DNA of 64,000 nt from positions 1-64,000 of the forward strand of contig CANMEQ010000005.1 in assembly GCA_947497065.1 (NCBI GenBank), in the 5' to 3' direction. The position numbers and the translations under genes are program-made. Below the pieces are notes generated by a model. That model was not told the origin of the DNA, did no database searches, and saw only the letters and a list, made by a program, of their open reading frames with translations. This document shows, piece by piece, positions 16,287-24,767 of the stretch. Each line of letters opens with the position of its first letter. The stretch's first letter is position 1. This DNA is from an uncultured Paracoccaceae bacterium. Its GTDB lineage: Bacteria; Pseudomonadota; Alphaproteobacteria; Rhodobacterales; Rhodobacteraceae.

Positions 16287-16810
16287 GGCGTCAGGCCCGT
16301 CACTATAGTGTCTGAATGCGGATCTGCCCGAAGGTTAGATGCCAAAAAATCCGCGATCGTCTGGTTTAGTCGCTCCATCGCGTCCAGTGCCGGAATCACA
16401 TTGTTCCCTTCACAAAGCATGATGAGCTCCATCTTCGCCTGCCCCAAGGCTCCCGCATTTGCACATTCCAACGCCCGCATGAAACGTCGCTCATGTTCCG
16501 TTACAATCTGAGAGCAACATGGGCAGGCGGGGCTGTTAAAGTGAAAAACAGATTTTCTAGAAACACGAACGCGCTGCAGGGCCTCCAATGTGCGTGCCGC
16601 GATCTGCGGCCCAAATGTTCGGCCAAATGCGGTGTCCGCACCGGACAATGCGGCCATCCAAGCCATGGATGGGGGATGTGACACGCTTTGCATATAAAGG
16701 CGCATGATTTGCAGAACGGCCCCATCGTTTGCTGACATGTCCAAGTCAGAGAGATGGCTGTCTTTAGGGTCAATCTTGCGGCCACATTCGACAATGTCTC
16801 GGTTTTTCAT
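16274..16810 (-). CDS. Hypothetical protein B with CPCC cluster
   Basis: Not recognised. Protein of 178 residues, helical, soluble. Residues 92-100 read NSPACPCCS with C96, C98 and C99, followed by H106 in VTEHERR, a compact arrangement that could hold a metal or an Fe-S cluster. It shares its core layout with hypothetical protein A downstream. First gene of the operon that ends with the siderophore-interacting reductase; a 15-base-arm inverted repeat lies about 100 bases before its start. Candidate iron sensor, ferredoxin-like partner or assembly factor; none is proven. Confidence 0.75.
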   Translation of the reverse strand: MKNRDIVECGRKIDPKDSHLSDLDMSANDGAVLQIMRLYMQSVSHPPSMAWMAALSGADTAFGRTFGPQIAARTLEALQRVRVSRKSVFHFNSPACPCCSQIVTEHERRFMRALECANAGALGQAKMELIMLCEGNNVIPALDAMERLNQTIADFLASNLRADPHSDTIVTGLTPCTK

Positions 16811-17180
16811 AACTTAGCCCCATGGTCCTGAAGTCCGCGCTCGGCAGACGCGTGCCTTGGTCTAGGTACAAGGCGATGTTTACGTTTTACCGGGCGAATA
16901 GGGCTAGGCTTCCATTATCTGACATATTTAGTCAGGTAATGGAAGGGCTATGGTGTTCAGGTGTCGATAGGTCCCCGCATGACCGGATTATCACCGCGAC
17001 TGTCTATCGGTTTTTCCAGGTTCTGCTTTTGTCTTTTCAGATCTACCAATTGGCCAGTCGTGGACAAACCCTCGCTGGCCGCGACGCAAAAAAATGAAAG
17101 ACTAGGCGCACGCGTTTATTTCAAACAACACGCAACTAAATTCTTTCGTGGATGAACGAATTCGCCGTCTTTGCAGCCCA
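16811..17180. other. 370-base intergenic region
   Basis: Lies between the cytosine-deaminase-like gene stop and the start of hypothetical protein B. Apart from the inverted repeat at 16909-16945 I see no convincing coding frame, RNA gene or T-tract terminator. Short open frames on the + strand here have no ribosome site or recognisable product. Confidence 0.6.
16909..16945. promoter_or_regulatory. Long inverted repeat before the siderophore-reductase operon
   Basis: Arms of 15 bases (16909-16923 and 16931-16945), one mismatch, spacer ATATTTA. The core is CTGAC-N7-GTCAG, which also satisfies the published TGA-N9-TCA pattern of RirA iron-responsive boxes. No T-tract follows on either strand, so an operator is more likely than a terminator. 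About 99 bases before ATG 16810. Confidence 0.5.
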
Positions 17181-18458
17181 TCAATCAATTTGATGACGTC
17201 GACGTACGATAGGAGGCCGCCCGGCAAGGGTTACCTTGGCGTCGGCGCGTGGCGTTTGGCTGATCAGCTTGCCGTTCGCGATGACAAACAACCGCGTTGC
17301 ACGCAGCCTAAGGGCCTCAATCGGGTCGCCAGCATCCAAGACGACCAGCGATGCTTTTGCGCCAACGGTAAGCCCATATTCAGGCAGGTTCATCGTTTTC
17401 GCATTGTGCGTTGTAACCATATCAAAGCAGGTTCGCATCTCTGGAGGGCTCGTCATCTGTGCCACATGCAAACCCATAAACGCGACGTCCAGCATGTCTG
17501 CCGTGCCGAGCGAATACCAAGGATCCAACACGCAGTCCTGCCCCCAACCTACATTGATCCCATGGGCTTGCATTTCTTTCACACGCGTTAGGCCGCGGCG
17601 CTTGGGGTAGGTGTCATGCCGGCCCTGCAATACAATATTGATCAACGGATTGGGGATCGCGTTGATTTGCGCCTCGGCCATTAGCGGCAACAGTTTCGAG
17701 ACATAGTAATTGTCCATCGAATGCATCGACGTCAGATGTGAACCCGCGACCCGCCCGTGCAGGCCCAACCTTTGGGTTTCATAGCTAAGGGTTTCGATAT
17801 GGCGCGACATCGGATCATCGGTTTCATCGCAATGCATATCGACCTGCAGACCACGCTGTGCAGCGATTTCGCAGAGCTCTTTCACCGATGCGGCACCATC
17901 CGTCATTGTGCGTTCAAAATGCGGGATGCCCCCAACGATATCGACACCCATATCAAGCGCGCGGAGCGTGTTGTTTCGCGCGGTTGGATCACGGTAGAAC
18001 CCGTCTTGTGGAAAGGCCACCAACTGTAGATCAATATAGTCTTTGACCTTATCACGGACGTGCAACATAGCCTCAACACCCAAGAGCCGGTCGTCGCAAA
18101 CATCCACGTGGCTCCGAATGGCCAACAGCCCCATACTGGCAGCCCAATCGCAATAGGTCAGCGCGCGGGCCACCATGTCGTCTTGCGTCATCACCTCTTT
18201 CAATTCGCCCCAAAGCCCGATCCCCTCTAACAAAGTCCCAGAGGCATTGATGCGCGGCGTGCCGTAAGAAAGTGTCGCATCCAAATGGAAATGGGGGTCA
18301 ACAAATGGGGGGCTAACAAGATCGCCGGTTGCATCTATAGTCTGCCCTGCCTCGGCACCGTTAAGCACGTCTATGGCGGTGATTGTGTTGCCGACGATCC
18401 CAATGTCGACCCGTTTTCCATCGGGCAGAACGCCACCTTTGACGATCAAATCAAACAT
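17181..18458 (-). CDS. Cytosine-deaminase-like amidohydrolase
   Basis: Metal-dependent hydrolase of 425 residues in the CodA branch of the amidohydrolase superfamily. Metal and catalytic residues are in order: DPHFHLDATLS near residue 55 (HxH), VDMHCDETDDP near 207 (His and the catalytic Glu), AGSHLTSMHS near 238 and GWGQDCVLDPW near 303 (Asp). CodA-type enzymes deaminate cytosine or related N-heterocycles. I start at ATG 18458, which shares a base with the upstream permease TGA; a TTG at 18461 is the only alternative. Being last in a nucleoside-type ABC importer operon, it likely acts on the imported base. Substrate not fixed. Confidence 0.85.
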   Translation of the reverse strand: MFDLIVKGGVLPDGKRVDIGIVGNTITAIDVLNGAEAGQTIDATGDLVSPPFVDPHFHLDATLSYGTPRINASGTLLEGIGLWGELKEVMTQDDMVARALTYCDWAASMGLLAIRSHVDVCDDRLLGVEAMLHVRDKVKDYIDLQLVAFPQDGFYRDPTARNNTLRALDMGVDIVGGIPHFERTMTDGAASVKELCEIAAQRGLQVDMHCDETDDPMSRHIETLSYETQRLGLHGRVAGSHLTSMHSMDNYYVSKLLPLMAEAQINAIPNPLINIVLQGRHDTYPKRRGLTRVKEMQAHGINVGWGQDCVLDPWYSLGTADMLDVAFMGLHVAQMTSPPEMRTCFDMVTTHNAKTMNLPEYGLTVGAKASLVVLDAGDPIEALRLRATRLFVIANGKLISQTPRADAKVTLAGRPPIVRRRHQID

Positions 18459-19402
18459 CAACGTTCTCCCTTGTTGAACGGCACCATTAAGGCGGCTGGA
18501 ATTTCAGCACGGCGTGACATCATGACGAGCGCCAGAATGGACAGGATGTAGGGCATCATCAAGAAGATCTGGTAGGGAACCGCGGTGCCGATGCTGGTTT
18601 GCTGCACCCGAATTTGCAGCGCATCAAATGCGGCAAATAGAACAGCACCCAAAAGCGCCTTTCCAGGTCGCCAAGACCCAAAAACGACCAGCGCGATGCA
18701 AATCCAACCCCGTCCGTTCACCATTTCAAAGAAGAAACTATCGAAGGCGGACATCGTCAAGAACGCGCCGCCAACAGCCATCAATCCACTGCCAAATATG
18801 ACCGCCCCCATACGGATCGCTGTAACCGACAGTCCTTGCGCAGCGACTGCGTTCGGGTTCTCGCCCGCCGCACGCACCGCCAAACCGAGAGGGGTGCGGT
18901 AGAGAATAAACGCGACAACGGCTACGGAAATAAAAGCAAGGTAGGTGAGTGGCGTTTGTGAAAACAAGGCCTCGCCAACGATGGGAATTTCGGAAAGAAG
19001 TGAAATTTCGAACGGCTGGAAAGCCACAATTTTTGGCGGGCTGGTGACTTCTGGCAAAGCCAGCCGGTACGCGTAATAGGTGGAAGACGTCGCAAGGAGC
19101 GTGACCCCCAATCCAACCACATGCTGTGACAGCCCGAAGGGAACCGTAAGCGCGCTATGAAGCAGTCCAAACAGCATCCCGACCACCATTGCGACCCCAA
19201 CGCCGACCCACAGGCCTGTGCCCGAATAGACGGCCATCCAACCCGCGAATGCGCCGGCGACCATGATCCCTTCAATCCCTAGGTTAAGAACCCCCGCGCG
19301 TTCACAAATGACTTCGCCCAAGGTCGCGAAAATCAATGGGCTGGCGATACGGATTGCTGCGGCCCAAAAACTGGCGGTGAACAGAATTTCGACGATCTCC
19401 AT
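18458..19402 (-). CDS. Nucleoside/nucleobase-type ABC transporter permease 2
   Basis: Inner-membrane permease of 314 residues of the BPD_transp_2 family (NupQ/YufQ-like). Markers are GEVICERAGVLNLGIEGIM near residue 30, typical of this family's cytoplasmic loop, then GVTLLATSSTYYAYRL and AAGENPNAVAAQGLSV. It follows the first permease with a 4-base gap and abuts the amidohydrolase. It pairs with the other permease as a heterodimer. Confidence 0.9.
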   Translation of the reverse strand: MEIVEILFTASFWAAAIRIASPLIFATLGEVICERAGVLNLGIEGIMVAGAFAGWMAVYSGTGLWVGVGVAMVVGMLFGLLHSALTVPFGLSQHVVGLGVTLLATSSTYYAYRLALPEVTSPPKIVAFQPFEISLLSEIPIVGEALFSQTPLTYLAFISVAVVAFILYRTPLGLAVRAAGENPNAVAAQGLSVTAIRMGAVIFGSGLMAVGGAFLTMSAFDSFFFEMVNGRGWICIALVVFGSWRPGKALLGAVLFAAFDALQIRVQQTSIGTAVPYQIFLMMPYILSILALVMMSRRAEIPAALMVPFNKGER

Positions 19403-19406
19403 GGTC

Positions 19407-20456
19407 TCAATCCCTTACAATTCTGAACCGCGTAAGCAGTATGGCCAGCACCATCAGCAACAGTGCGATAGCTAACATCATGTCTGCTAAATATGTTGGT
19501 ACGTTTGCCGCGCGGCTCATGCTGTCTGCGCCCACAAAAATACCCGCAACAAATAGGGCCGCCACAACCACCCCAAGCGGATTGAGCAAGGCCAACATCG
19601 CAACGATGATACCGGTGTAGCCGTAGCCGGGCGACAGATCGAGGGTCAGGCTCGCTTTCACGCCAGCCACTTCAGAAAAACCGGCAAGAGCCGCAAGCCC
19701 ACCAGACAGAAGTGCCGTTTTCAGCAAAACCCGGTTGACCGGAATGCCTGCGAATGCAGCCGCCTGCCGGTTCAAGCCAACGGCGCGCATTTCATAGCCT
19801 AATGTGCTTCGTGTTTGGATCACCCAGATGCCCACAGCGGAAATCAGCGCCAACCCGAACCCCCAATGAAGCCTCAGGCTTTCAAATATGCGCGGCAGGC
19901 GAGCGTCCTGCACCAGCCGTGCGGATTTGGGCCAGCCCATGCCCATCGGATCCTTCAAAGGGCCTTCGAGCAGCATTGAAATGAACAGCAGAAAAATGAA
20001 ATTGAACAACAAGGTTGTGACAACCTCGTCCACACCGAACCGGGTTTTCAAAATGGCAGGTACGAGCAGCAAAAGTGCCCCTGCTAAAATCGCCACCAGC
20101 GCCAAAAGCGGCAGCAACGCGATACTTGGCCAGGGGAGTGCACCCGTCCCCAGCAACACGGTCATCAACGCACCCGCATAAAGTTGCGCCTCCGCACCGA
20201 TGTTCCAAAACTTGGCGCGAAATGCGACGGCCACCGCGAGGCCGGTGAAAATCAAAGGAGTCGCGCGATTGAGGGTTTCAAGCAAGGCAAACTGTGATCC
20301 GAAAGCCCCTTTCAAGATCAAGCCCAAAACGCTGAAGGGGTTCGCACCCGCAAGCATCGCTAACATAGAGGCGATAAAAACGGTCCCGCAAAGTGCCGCG
20401 ATAGGAAAGCCGACTTTGCGCACGATACTTGGAGCTGTGAGCGGTTCAAGACGCAT
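19407..20456 (-). CDS. Nucleoside/nucleobase-type ABC transporter permease 1
   Basis: Permease of about 349 residues (NupP/YufP-like, BPD_transp_2 family), hydrophobic with FRAKFWNIGAEAQLYAGALM and RAVGLNRQAAAFAGIPVNRV as family landmarks. I place the start at ATG 20456 (MRLEPLTAPSI), which overlaps the ATPase stop by 11 bases; upstream in-frame Met codons lie inside the ATPase gene and add a charged non-homologous tail. ATG 20474 is an alternative. Confidence 0.88.
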   Translation of the reverse strand: MRLEPLTAPSIVRKVGFPIAALCGTVFIASMLAMLAGANPFSVLGLILKGAFGSQFALLETLNRATPLIFTGLAVAVAFRAKFWNIGAEAQLYAGALMTVLLGTGALPWPSIALLPLLALVAILAGALLLLVPAILKTRFGVDEVVTTLLFNFIFLLFISMLLEGPLKDPMGMGWPKSARLVQDARLPRIFESLRLHWGFGLALISAVGIWVIQTRSTLGYEMRAVGLNRQAAAFAGIPVNRVLLKTALLSGGLAALAGFSEVAGVKASLTLDLSPGYGYTGIIVAMLALLNPLGVVVAALFVAGIFVGADSMSRAANVPTYLADMMLAIALLLMVLAILLTRFRIVRD

Positions 20457-21987
20457 CGCGAACCTCACTTTCATACCCTTGCCCAGCCATCCATAGGCCC
20501 AATTCAGCTGGGCTCTTTTGCCCTCGCGTGAACGCAGGCGAGAGCTGACCGTCGTAGATGACGTGAACCACATCACTCAGGGTCATAATCTCATCCAGAT
20601 CCTCGGAAATAAGTAAAACTGCCGCGCCTCGGTCACGTGCAGCTAAAAGCTGACTGTGCACGTAGTTCACAGCACCAATATCCAAGCCCCGCACAGGTTG
20701 GTTGGCCAGAATGACATTGGGGTTGGCTTCCAGTGTGCGGCCTAAAATCAGTTTTTGCATATTTCCGCCTGATAGCAGCCGGATAGGAGTGTCCGGACCG
20801 GGGCAGCGAACGTCATATTTTTGAATGATCTCTGACGCAAAGTTGCGGGCAGCCCGCCAGTTTAGCCAGCCAGATTTGCTAAATTCCGCGTCCGTATATC
20901 GTTCCAAAATCGCATTTTCCGTCAGATCGAAATCCGAGATTGTGCCGGTTTTGTGCCTGTCTTCTGGGATGCGTGCGATCCCGTTTTGCACGGCAATTCG
21001 GGGGCTCCAGTTGCCTTGTTTGCGTCCCCCGATGTCTAATGTTCCAGTGGTCGGTGCCAAAGTTCCACCGACAACATCCGCAATAGCCGCTTGGCCGTTA
21101 CCAGACACACCGGCCAGCCCGATGATTTGGCCCGCTTTCAACGAAAGCGTGACGTCTTTTAACCCCGGCGCACTGCCCTTATTTCGGGTGGTCACATTGG
21201 TGAGGGTCAACAGTGGCGCACCAGGGGACGCGTTGGCAACCTTTGGTGTTTCTGTTTGCGTCCCCATCATCAGTGCCGCCAGGGCTGCCTTATCCGTTTC
21301 TTTGGTGTTTACCCCGCCAGTGACCTTGCCATGGCGCAACACCACAACACGGTCCGCAATAGCCATCACCTCATGCAGTTTGTGCGAGATAAAAATGATC
21401 GAGAGGCCATCTGCGATCGCCAGCCGCAATGTTGTGAACAAATCTTCAGCCTCCTGCGGCGTCAGCACGGCCGTGGGTTCATCCAGAATCAGAATACGTA
21501 CGTCGCGGTACAGGGCCTTCAGGATTTCGACCCGTTGCCGTTCACCCACCGTAAGCGCGCCAACACGCGCATCAGGCGCAACCGACAAATGGTACTTTTC
21601 TGACAGGTCCAAAATCCGCTGCCTTGCACCAGCACGGTCAGCGCGCAATCGGAACAACGGCTCGGCCCCGAGCGTGATGTTTTCCTGAACGGTCAAGTTA
21701 TCAGCGAGGGTGAAATGTTGATGCACCATGCCCACGCCAGCATCCAAAGCCGCGCGTGAATTGCCCGACGGCAATGTTTTTCCAAACACACGCACGGTTC
21801 CGCTATCCGCCGCATATTGGCCGAACAAGATGTTCATCAGTGTCGTTTTGCCGGCCCCGTTTTCACCGAGCAGAGCGACGACTTCCCCTTCGCGCAAAGA
21901 AAAGCTGACCGCATCATTTGCGGTCAGCGCGCCAAAACGCTTGGTGATGCCCTCAAGGCTAAGCGCTTCAACGGGTGATGGTGTCAC
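20446..21987 (-). CDS. Nucleoside/nucleobase-type ABC transporter ATP-binding protein (double ATPase)
   Basis: ATPase of 513 residues with two fused nucleotide-binding domains. The first has an intact Walker A (GENGAGKTT, about residue 38) and Walker B (ILILDEPTAVLTPQE). The second has a degenerate Walker A (GVSGNGQAA) but a clear signature (LSGGNMQKLILGR), the usual asymmetry of NupO/RbsA-type ATPases. It starts at GTG 21987, overlapping the binding-protein stop by four bases. Confidence 0.92.
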   Translation of the reverse strand: MTPSPVEALSLEGITKRFGALTANDAVSFSLREGEVVALLGENGAGKTTLMNILFGQYAADSGTVRVFGKTLPSGNSRAALDAGVGMVHQHFTLADNLTVQENITLGAEPLFRLRADRAGARQRILDLSEKYHLSVAPDARVGALTVGERQRVEILKALYRDVRILILDEPTAVLTPQEAEDLFTTLRLAIADGLSIIFISHKLHEVMAIADRVVVLRHGKVTGGVNTKETDKAALAALMMGTQTETPKVANASPGAPLLTLTNVTTRNKGSAPGLKDVTLSLKAGQIIGLAGVSGNGQAAIADVVGGTLAPTTGTLDIGGRKQGNWSPRIAVQNGIARIPEDRHKTGTISDFDLTENAILERYTDAEFSKSGWLNWRAARNFASEIIQKYDVRCPGPDTPIRLLSGGNMQKLILGRTLEANPNVILANQPVRGLDIGAVNYVHSQLLAARDRGAAVLLISEDLDEIMTLSDVVHVIYDGQLSPAFTRGQKSPAELGLWMAGQGYESEVRDAS

Positions 21988-22991
21988 GAGGAGGTCGGCT
22001 CGTCGTCGTTGATGGTGACAACAAAATCACCAGACATGATTTCGCTGGTGCGTTGTTCGACCAAGGCCAGGGCTTCTGCGGGAACCTTGCCTTCAAACGT
22101 ACCCAATGGCGCAAGTGACGTGCCGCCTTCGTTCATAAACGAATAAATTCCGTAATCAGCGGCCGTGAAACTGCCCGCCTGAACTTCGGCAATTGCGTTA
22201 TCCAGCGTCGGCTCGAAATGCCAAATCGCAGATGCGACGACGGTTTCTGGATACTCGGCCTGCGTATCGATGACATTGCCGATCGCCAGAACGCCCTGTT
22301 CCTTTGCCGCGTCCGATACGCCGAAGCGTTCTGCGTAGAGAACATCGGCACCGTTTTCGATCATCGCGAATGCCGTTTCCTTGGCTTTGGGGGGATCGAA
22401 CCAGCTGCCGATGAAGCTCACCTGAAAGGCGATGTCTGGGTTCATTTCCTGTGCGCCAGCCATAAAGGCATGCATTAGGCGGTTGACCTCTGGAATTGGA
22501 AAGCCACCGACCATGCCGATGTTGTTTGAGGTGGTCATAGCACCTGCAATGATGCCGGAAAGATAGGCCGCATCTTGGATGTAGTTGTCAAATACAGCGA
22601 AGTTCGGAAGCGCCGGGTCTTCTTTGAAACTGGATCCCATCAAGAAGGCTACGTCGGGATATTCCGCAGCGACTTCACGGGCTTCTTGTTCAGCACCGAA
22701 GACTTCACCGATGATCAATTTGTTGCCCGCTTCCGCATATTCGCGAATGACGCGCGCATAGTCGGTGTTACTGACGTTTTCAGAATAGGTGTATTCAATG
22801 TCACCACGGCTTTGCGCTGCGACAGCTGCGATATGAATCCGGCTGACCCATTGTTGCTCGACGGGGACCGTATAGATGCCTGCGGTTTTGATCGGGTCCG
22901 CTGCGACGGCGCGTGTTGCGCTGGCCAGCAGCGCGGATGCGGCTGTCGTCACCATGAAGTGGCGGCGCGATGGGCGAAATGCGTTAGACAT
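21984..22991 (-). CDS. BMP-family ABC transporter substrate-binding protein
   Basis: Binding protein of 335 residues of the Bmp/Med family, which in characterised systems binds nucleosides. The N-terminus has a twin-arginine-like signal (RPSRRHFMVTTAASALLASA), so it is likely exported folded via Tat. Later landmarks are KLIIGEVFGAEQEAREVAAE, YLSGIIAGAMTTSNNIGMVG and GADVLYAERFG. I chose ATG 22991 because AGGAG lies 8 bases upstream; the frame is open further but the extra residues are not signal-like. First gene of the transporter operon. Confidence 0.9.
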   Translation of the reverse strand: MSNAFRPSRRHFMVTTAASALLASATRAVAADPIKTAGIYTVPVEQQWVSRIHIAAVAAQSRGDIEYTYSENVSNTDYARVIREYAEAGNKLIIGEVFGAEQEAREVAAEYPDVAFLMGSSFKEDPALPNFAVFDNYIQDAAYLSGIIAGAMTTSNNIGMVGGFPIPEVNRLMHAFMAGAQEMNPDIAFQVSFIGSWFDPPKAKETAFAMIENGADVLYAERFGVSDAAKEQGVLAIGNVIDTQAEYPETVVASAIWHFEPTLDNAIAEVQAGSFTAADYGIYSFMNEGGTSLAPLGTFEGKVPAEALALVEQRTSEIMSGDFVVTINDDEPTSS

Positions 22992-23159
22992 GTGGTGAAC
23001 TCCTGCTGTTGGGACAGCAAAAGTGTTTAGGGATTTGATCAATCGGTCAATAAAATTCCATTTCGTACTCAGCGCGCACCTTAGCATCAGTGCTGCTTCG
23101 TAAAAAACTGACGACACGCCTATTTTTTGAGCTAGAGGCAAATGTCCTCAAACGAATGA

Positions 23160-23183
23160 GGGCCCCAACCTGTTTTGGGGCCC
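23160..23183. terminator. Hairpin downstream of aldehyde dehydrogenase gene
   Basis: Perfect 9-base stem GGGCCCCAA/TTGGGGCCC with a 6-base loop, 35 bases after the stop of the - strand aldehyde dehydrogenase gene. T-tract weak on both strands, so a moderate terminator call. Confidence 0.55.
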
Positions 23184-23217
23184 AAACGGTTTTACTGTGG
23201 ATGCATGAGCATACAAT

Positions 23218-24723
23218 TTACGCGTCGATCAAATCAGCTGGCAGGTTTTGGTAGCAAACGGGGCGAAGGAAACGCCGAATGGCGAGTGTTCCAACCGACG
23301 TCGCGCCAAAGTTTGTTGATGCAGGGTAGGGGCCGCCGTGAACCATCGCATCGCTGACTTCAACTCCAGTCGGAAAGCCATTGGCCAGTATCCGACCGGC
23401 TTTGCGTTCTAAAATTGGCATAAGAGCTTGAGCATCCGCCAAATCGCCACCGTCTATGTGCAAAGTGCAAGTCAATTGCCCCTTCAATGACTTGGCAATA
23501 TCGACCATTTCAGATGTGTCGGCGACGCGAACGATCAGCCCCAATGGACCAAAAACTTCTTCGCTCAGGGCATCATTGGCCAGCCAGTCTTTTCCGGTCG
23601 TCTCGAACAAAAATGGTGTCGCTGTACGGGAGGGGGGCGACGACGTGACCAACGCTGTGACGCCTGCGGTTTCTGAAAACTGATCGCACCCTTTCCGGTA
23701 GGCCTCTGCGATACCGTCGGTCAGCATCGTCTGGCCGTCGGCTTGTTTCAGTGCAGCGGTTGCTGCCTCTACGAATGCGTCTCCGTCTGGGCCGCTAGCG
23801 ACAATTGCAATGCCCGGGTTGGTACAGAATTGCCCTGCACCCATGGTGAGCGATGCGGCCCATCCAGCCCCAATATCCGCACCACGCGCCACTGTTGCAG
23901 CAGGCAAAAGAAACATTGGGTTTACCGACCCCAGTTCGCCAAAAAACGGAATTGGATCTGGGCGCTGGGCGCATAAATCGAACAGTGCGCGCCCGCCCGC
24001 TAGCGAACCTGTGAAGCCAACGGCGTTGATCAATGGATGTTGAACAAGCGCCGTGCCGACAACGCGTGCGCCACCTTGGATGAGAGAAAAGACGCCACCA
24101 TGCAGCCCGCACGCCTTAATCGCGGCGTGAATAGCTTCAGCGATGACTTCGCCTGTCCCCGGATGCGCGCTGTGTCCCTTTACAACGACTGGGCAGCCCG
24201 CCGCCAACGCCGATGCCGTGTCGCCACCGGCCGTTGAGAACGCGAGAGGAAAGTTCGACGCGCCGAAGACAGCAACCGGACCAATCGGACGCTGGATCAT
24301 TTTCAATTCCGGACGCGGCAAAGGCGTACGATCAGGGAGGGCCACGTCATGACGTTGATCAAGGTAGTCGCCTTTTAGGATGTGGCTTGCAAAGAGGCGC
24401 AGCTGACCAGTTGTTCGGCCCCTTTCCCCATCCAGTCGTGCAACGGGAAGACCTGTCTCTTGGCTGCCAATCTCGGTTATCTGTTCTGCACGTGCTTCAA
24501 TCTGATCGGCGATCGCATTCAAAAACCCGGCGCGTTCTTCCCGAGACGTCGAGCCATAGCTCCAAAACGCATCTTCTGCCGCTTTGCACGCATCATCCAC
24601 CAAGCTTGGTGTGCCAACAGCAAAATCATGAGATGGGCCATGGGCGGGGTCTGACGAGAATGTGGTTGATCCTGCGACCCAGTCCCCAGCGATGAGGTGT
24701 TTTCCATGCGGCGTAAATGTCAT
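23218..24723 (-). CDS. NADP-type aldehyde dehydrogenase (alpha-ketoglutaric semialdehyde dehydrogenase-like)
   Basis: Aldehyde dehydrogenase of about 501 residues. Features are AVFGASNFPLAFSTAGGDTA (cofactor-binding start), GELGSVNP with the general-base Glu, and GAGQFCTNPG with the catalytic Cys. The 'FGASNFP' and 'ELGS.NP' forms are characteristic of the 2,5-dioxovalerate/ketoglutaric semialdehyde dehydrogenase group used in sugar-acid and hydroxyproline breakdown. Start at ATG 24723 matches the usual opening (MTFTPHGKHLIAGDW); an upstream ATG at 24792 overlaps the neighbour. Follows the RraA-family gene on the same strand. Confidence 0.87.
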   Translation of the reverse strand: MTFTPHGKHLIAGDWVAGSTTFSSDPAHGPSHDFAVGTPSLVDDACKAAEDAFWSYGSTSREERAGFLNAIADQIEARAEQITEIGSQETGLPVARLDGERGRTTGQLRLFASHILKGDYLDQRHDVALPDRTPLPRPELKMIQRPIGPVAVFGASNFPLAFSTAGGDTASALAAGCPVVVKGHSAHPGTGEVIAEAIHAAIKACGLHGGVFSLIQGGARVVGTALVQHPLINAVGFTGSLAGGRALFDLCAQRPDPIPFFGELGSVNPMFLLPAATVARGADIGAGWAASLTMGAGQFCTNPGIAIVASGPDGDAFVEAATAALKQADGQTMLTDGIAEAYRKGCDQFSETAGVTALVTSSPPSRTATPFLFETTGKDWLANDALSEEVFGPLGLIVRVADTSEMVDIAKSLKGQLTCTLHIDGGDLADAQALMPILERKAGRILANGFPTGVEVSDAMVHGGPYPASTNFGATSVGTLAIRRFLRPVCYQNLPADLIDA

Positions 24724-24767
24724 TCTAAAGCATCCATTTGTATGTGCGTGAGGGCGAACTCTAGCGA

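Noticed and set aside
20825-21688. Long + strand open frame of 287 residues opposite the ABC ATPase
   Set aside because: Antisense to a gene with clear motifs; composition and lack of domain features mark it as a codon-bias shadow.
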